From: Didymodactylos carnosus
Lineage: Eukaryota > Rotifera > Eurotatoria > Philodinida > Philodinidae
Assembly: GCA_905250885.1 (NCBI GenBank)
Contig: CAJNOQ010002253.1
Location: 1 to 25,364, forward strand
DNA: 25,364 bases
Direction of reading: 5' to 3'
Shown here: positions 21,242 through 25,364 of the stretch, one piece after another
Numbering within the stretch: the stretch's first letter is position 1
How the letters are laid out: each line of letters starts with the position of its first letter
Program-made: the position numbers and the translations under genes
Notes under the pieces: model-generated
Databases searched by the model: none
The model's input: only the letters and a program-made list of their open reading frames with translations
What the model was told of the DNA's origin: nothing

Positions 21242-22368
21242 TCAAGGTTTTGGTACTGAACTAGACTGTTCAAATTCTAATTGACTTTCATTGTCATCAC
21301 TATCATAGTGGTGAAGATCGTTTATTGATGAACCAATATTTATCGCTGTTTTATCATTATTATTCAGAGACATAAAACTTTTAAGTATATGATTATTATT
21401 ATTATTACTTGAATTTATGTTTGTTTCATCTGCACCATTCATATGCAATAATTGGTAATTGTAATTCAAATTATTTTTATAACGTCGTTTTAATATACAC
21501 CAGACAACAGTTGTTTGTAATAGTAAAAATATCAAAATGAGTAAAAGATGCCAAATAAATGTTAATGTTATTATTAATATTTGACTATGACTGGCTACCC
21601 ATTTCCAATTTGGAGAATCATATGGTGGATATAAGATAAAACCAGCTTCACAAAACCATGTACCTTAAAAATAGAAAAAAAAATGAATAGTTTTACATTT
21701 AACTTCAATTTTCTTTTTTTACCTTGTAAAAATGTGAATGCAATCCTTGCATATGTGGCTAATATTTGATTTGGTCTACAATATTCCCATATACCAGCCA
21801 GTACACACAAACTAATTGCATAAACTAATAATGTATGAACATGAATATCAATTTCATCACGACCATGTAAATGAAATTTGAATAAGAACCCTTCAATTGC
21901 ATAGGCAAGTATATTTGTCACGTATTCAATGCCTTCTGGTAAATCATATCGCTGTGAATGTACCAAAATTTCGAAAAATGATGCAAAACCGAATGAAAAA
22001 AACATTGTTATATGTTGAGCATTCACTTCCACAAATCTCCATTGACGTTTTTGTAGTGTGTCATCGTACGGATGCTTAAGACCCGTTATTGCCTCACCCA
22101 AAATACCAATTGATATAAAAGCTAATTTTAAATAGGATTCAAACGGTATATTTGGACAACAAAAACAAGAAAATGTTGTTGATGAACGAAATTTTAACGT
22201 TTTTTTTGTTGGATGACGTACATGAAAATATTTTACAGCTAATGCAAAACCCCACCATATTGCAAAAATAATAAAAAATGCACCTCTAAAAAAGAAAATT
22301 GAACAGTTTCAATAAATAGAGACGTCGTATGATACATACGGTAAAATATGACCCATTAACGTTCCCAT
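21242..22368 (-). CDS. TMEM45: TMEM45-like (DUF716) membrane protein, 3 exons, 337 aa
   Basis: Multi-pass membrane protein of the TMEM45/DUF716 family, whose biochemical role is poorly defined. Exons: 22368-22340, 22285-21723 and 21663-21242, with introns of 54 and 59 bp in clean phase. Seen: MGTLMGHILPGAFF at the start, the family's G-H-x-x-P-G-x-F signature; several hydrophobic helices; LGEAITGLKHP; a histidine-rich block (H148, H150, H158 and H160 in FHLHGRDEIDIHVH); FLQGTWFCEAGFILYPP across the second junction, as in TMEM45A/B. The tail after the last helix is long, polar and Asn-rich (SSNNNNNH) and not expected to be conserved. A/B cannot be told apart, as that split is vertebrate. The start has a good context (AACATGG). 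Confidence 0.92.
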
Positions 22369-22613
22369 GTTTTGTTTTGTTTTTTGATTGAAGGAAAATA
22401 ATAGAAATAAAAACAACGATTTATTTATAATTGAGATAGTAGATGGAATGTTTCACATATCTAAATAAAAAATTTTTATTTTAATTAAATTTCAGTTTCA
22501 TACTAGAAGAAAGAATAACTATTAGTTTACAAAGAAAACTATATTAATATTTTTCTCTTTCCTGTGGAAAGCATAAAGTTTTGATAATTGACTTTTCCCA
22601 AATACGAATAGAT

Positions 22614-22922
22614 AATTTAGAAAAAACTAGACACTTTTCTTTTCTTCTTTTTATGGTGCTTGAAAAAAGTTTGAAGATTCGGTTCTGTGCTCATTGAATA
22701 GAGAATTAATTGCTCTACAACACTGTTGAGATGGATTCCCAAACAAGTTATCTCCCTCTAGACAGCATTTAAAACATTAATACATGCTCAGTGTTCCTGC
22801 GATACGTGAGTTTTTGTTGTTTTATAGAATAATTAATTCCCTACTGAATAAGCATAGAACTAAATCTTCAAACGTTCTTCAAGTGCCATAGAAAAAGAAA
22901 AGTGTTCAGATTTTTCTGAGCC
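22614..22922. mobile_element. Foldback repeat upstream of TMEM45-like gene
   Basis: Arms at about 22614-22720 and 22816-22922 are imperfect complements (shared ACACTTTTCTTTT, GTTTGAAGATT and GAATTAATT strings) around a 95-bp loop. It lies about 250 bp upstream of the TMEM45-like start, so it could overlap the promoter. No transposase frame or clear target duplication was seen. Confidence 0.65.
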
Positions 22923-24433
22923 ATTCATTATTGTATATTATCAGTATCATCAGCGAAATAATGGAAGAGAAATTGGCTGAAAAGTAAGCTACAATTGCAC
23001 AATCACAGAAAAGTGGGGGCAAATGGCTACATTTCAAATAAATGAGTAAACATTACTTTGTCCCTTGAATTTTTATAGAAGGTAACAAAGTATGACTCAC
23101 TGGAAGCAAACTCCATTAAAACGAGAAGCAATCGTGCAAGAATTTTTAGAAATCTCAGAGAGAAAATTTTTCCAGAGATGTTTTCTATAGTTTCTACTCG
23201 AATTGACTTTTACCAATGTTTTATTTAGTTTTGTGAAGAATTTGGTGGACAGTCATGATTAAAAAGAATGTCGGTATCGACAGGGATTTTTGTACAAACT
23301 GGTTGGTATTTCATTCTTATTATATTTAAATTAAATGTCCAGTCGCAAAAGATCAGCTAGAAAACAAGGAACGAGCAATATGATTCAATACCATTTCGAA
23401 GGGTTTAGATAAGCTAAACGCAAAAATTAACTCAAAAATGTGTTTAACTATCATATAGAGTTTTTGCACTTCGCTTTATGTTATGTTACACAACACGGTG
23501 TGTAGCTAAGCTTATCGAACTAATTAACTATGTATTATTATTGATTCATACTTTTCCATTCGTGTATAATACACCAAATAAAACAGTTCGAAAGATGTCG
23601 CGTCCCTCTGGTGACGATATAATAAATCATTTAATTAATTAGATACTTATATATCATTTGATGTAGTTCTTTGAGCCCAGAATGATTCATTAGTCACAAA
23701 AAGACAGAAATGAATCCGGAATTCAAAAATTATAAATTATCTACTCTTTCGAACACAAATGAGCCCTTTGTGTTTGCTTTAGTCTTCGTATACAATTGAG
23801 CCCGGACAGCCTATTACTTTAAAACCCGCTCTTATACTTCCACCCTGTTTGAATGGTACATTCAAACACAAAGTTTAATTCAAATGATGTATATTTTTCG
23901 TCCTTTTTCTTAATGAATTAAAAAATGAAGCCAGAATGTTACGTGAAATTAATGCAAGAACGAGTGCAGATAGAAGCATTAAACCTCCTGGAGAAAAATC
24001 TTCAGTGAAGATCTTGGAAGCAGGAAAACAAAACGGTGATAAAAAAAGTGCGATGATTGTGTTAATTTTCAGAAAAGCTTACAGACCTTTCTAAGCTCTT
24101 GTTTAAAAGATTTCAGGCTGCAACACCGTTAGATTCTGAAGAGAATCCTGTCAGAACCTTGAAAGAATTTCATTTCAAGAGCCCACGATCTCGAACTTCT
24201 TAAAATTTATTGACTTCTTGTACCAAGATCTTGATTGAGGTCTTGAGTGATTGAATCTCGTATCCAAGGTCTTGGAAATTCTTGAATCATTGTTTTGTTT
24301 GACACCCTTGTGAAAATTATAAGTGTGAATATTTTTACACTCAGAATAACTTCGAATTTTGTTCCTTCTTGAGCATAGTTGTTTAAGGAAGAGCTTGTGA
24401 TTCTACACGGTCGTATATCTGTTGACTATGACT
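22923..24433. other. Spacer with repeated CCAAGATCTTGG-type palindromes
   Basis: No supported gene. A palindromic core AAGATCTT with flanks CC/GG recurs: 24008-24017 (partial), 24223-24233, 24264-24275 (one change) and 24593-24604 (perfect 12-mer). A short frame after 23925 (plus strand) is coding-like but has no start context or family. Confidence 0.45.
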
Positions 24434-24510
24434 GTCATAAATGAAATCAAAATGTAAAGAAACTTTTCCATTTTGGAAAATTTTCTTTACATTTTGGTTC
24501 CATTTATGAC
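24434..24510. repeat. 77-bp near-perfect palindrome
   Basis: Two 38-base arms (24434-24471 and 24473-24510) match in 34 positions with a single central base, beginning GTCATAAATG. With virtually no loop it would form a cruciform or hairpin RNA. Confidence 0.85.
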
Positions 24511-25019
24511 TTGAAGTGTGGCAATTTACATTTTTTACTTAAGTATGTGTGGTTTAACAAGAGTAAAAAACAAAACGATGATTTCAGAATTTCCAAGATC
24601 TTGGGTAGAAGAAGTCTCACCACGGCTGAGTAGATTCCAAATTTTTTCAAGACGTGCTACCCCTCAGACGTACAGAAAAATGATGAATAGAGGTATATCC
24701 CGGCATGTAAGGCGTCGCTAATTCAAAGTTACGACATTATTTTATTTTCTCAATATTTACACATGGTTGGATAGAGGAGAGCGAGCTGAATCCGAAAATC
24801 ATCTTTAAAACCTTTCCAGATCTTTTCCTCATGGTGAAAACCGAGAAAATACGGGAAGGATGCTAAACTCGAGAAAATTCGCCCTTCGAGAAGAACGACG
24901 ATAGCTTTTTCTTATTGCATTTTGGAGCGTTGAAACATTTTTTTTCTGAATCACCATTGCAAACTGCATATGCAAATGTAGTTTTGAAGTTTCCGCATAT
25001 TACGAAGCGGATGGGACAA

Positions 25020-25364
25020 AATTCGTTGTCAAGAGAACTTAAAAACGTGACGGTCTGCTAAAAAAACATCACGTGTCTTGTCTTAAGAGATGAAGCCTTG
25101 TTTCTCCGCCGTCAAAGAACAAAATTACGTATGCAGATTTCTGATTTCTTCCTTTCTGTTGAGAAATTTCACTTTTTCTAAACCAGGATCGAAAACATCG
25201 AAATTGTGCCCATAAAAGTGATCGGATAGGATAAAAAGGTATATCATTCGACTAGGTTTCGAACGCTGACTCCGAATATGATACAAGGATTCATCTCTTA
25301 AGACAAGAGACGTGATGTTTTTTTAGCAGACGGTCACGTTTTTGAGTTCTCTTGACAACGAATT
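25020..25364. mobile_element. Foldback element cut by the window end
   Basis: Left arm 25020-25100 and right arm 25284-25364 are 81-base complements with about four mismatches, around a 183-bp interior. Shared strings include AATTCGTTGTCAAGAGAAC and CTGCTAAAAAAACATCACG. The right arm reaches the last base of the window, so the true end is not seen. The interior carries one copy of the dispersed TTCGGRGTCAGCG core (25264-25276). Confidence 0.85.

Noticed and set aside
20917-21273. Minus-strand 118-codon frame rich in Phe/Tyr/Ile
   Set aside because: It overlaps the end of the TMEM45-like gene in another frame and continues into its likely 3' UTR; no family signature.
1-25364. tRNA, rRNA or CRISPR features
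   Set aside because: No B-box/A-box pair, no rRNA-like conserved block and no regularly spaced repeats with unique spacers were found by reading both strands.

Overview
The window reads as AT-rich animal nuclear DNA. Three conserved animal genes lie on the minus strand and are cut by short GT-AG introns, mostly 51-94 bp with two of about 0.4-0.5 kb. The conserved genes are D-type cyclin, a mitochondrial RBFA-like ribosome-binding factor and a TMEM45/DUF716 membrane protein. Compact introns, TATA-poor AT-rich spacers and a decayed F-box/leucine-rich gene of a kind abundant in bdelloid rotifers make a rotifer (bdelloid) the best guess. That assignment is inference; nothing in the sequence proves it.

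Region by region: 1-5,000 has no gene I can support. It holds a cluster of 18-bp palindromes at the left edge, a foldback repeat (about 1.7-2.4 kb) and a second inverted-repeat element (3.56-4.83 kb). At 5.0-5.13 kb there is a promoter-like CCAAT/TATA block. From 5,663 to 7,148 lies an unrecognised, exon-like minus-strand gene whose last coding part is present twice as a 201-bp inverted duplication. From 7,546 to 9,526 is the cyclin D gene (5 exons, 298 aa by my model). From 9.6 to 18.9 kb there is mostly non-coding DNA, with a 618-bp Tc1/mariner-type MITE, an inverted repeat near 15.8 kb, and the broken F-box/LRR gene at about 17.0-17.64 kb. From 18,994 to 20,194 is the RBFA-like gene (5 exons). 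From 21,242 to 22,368 is the TMEM45-like gene (3 exons). From 22.4 kb to the end I see only inverted repeats, one 77-bp near-palindrome and, at the very edge, a foldback whose arm is cut by the window border.

The three confident genes do not form a functional unit: one is cell-cycle, one mitochondrial ribosome assembly, one a membrane protein of poorly known role. They only share orientation. The less ordinary part of the window is the unrecognised gene with its inverted coding duplication, and the density of foldback structures (at least six in 25 kb).
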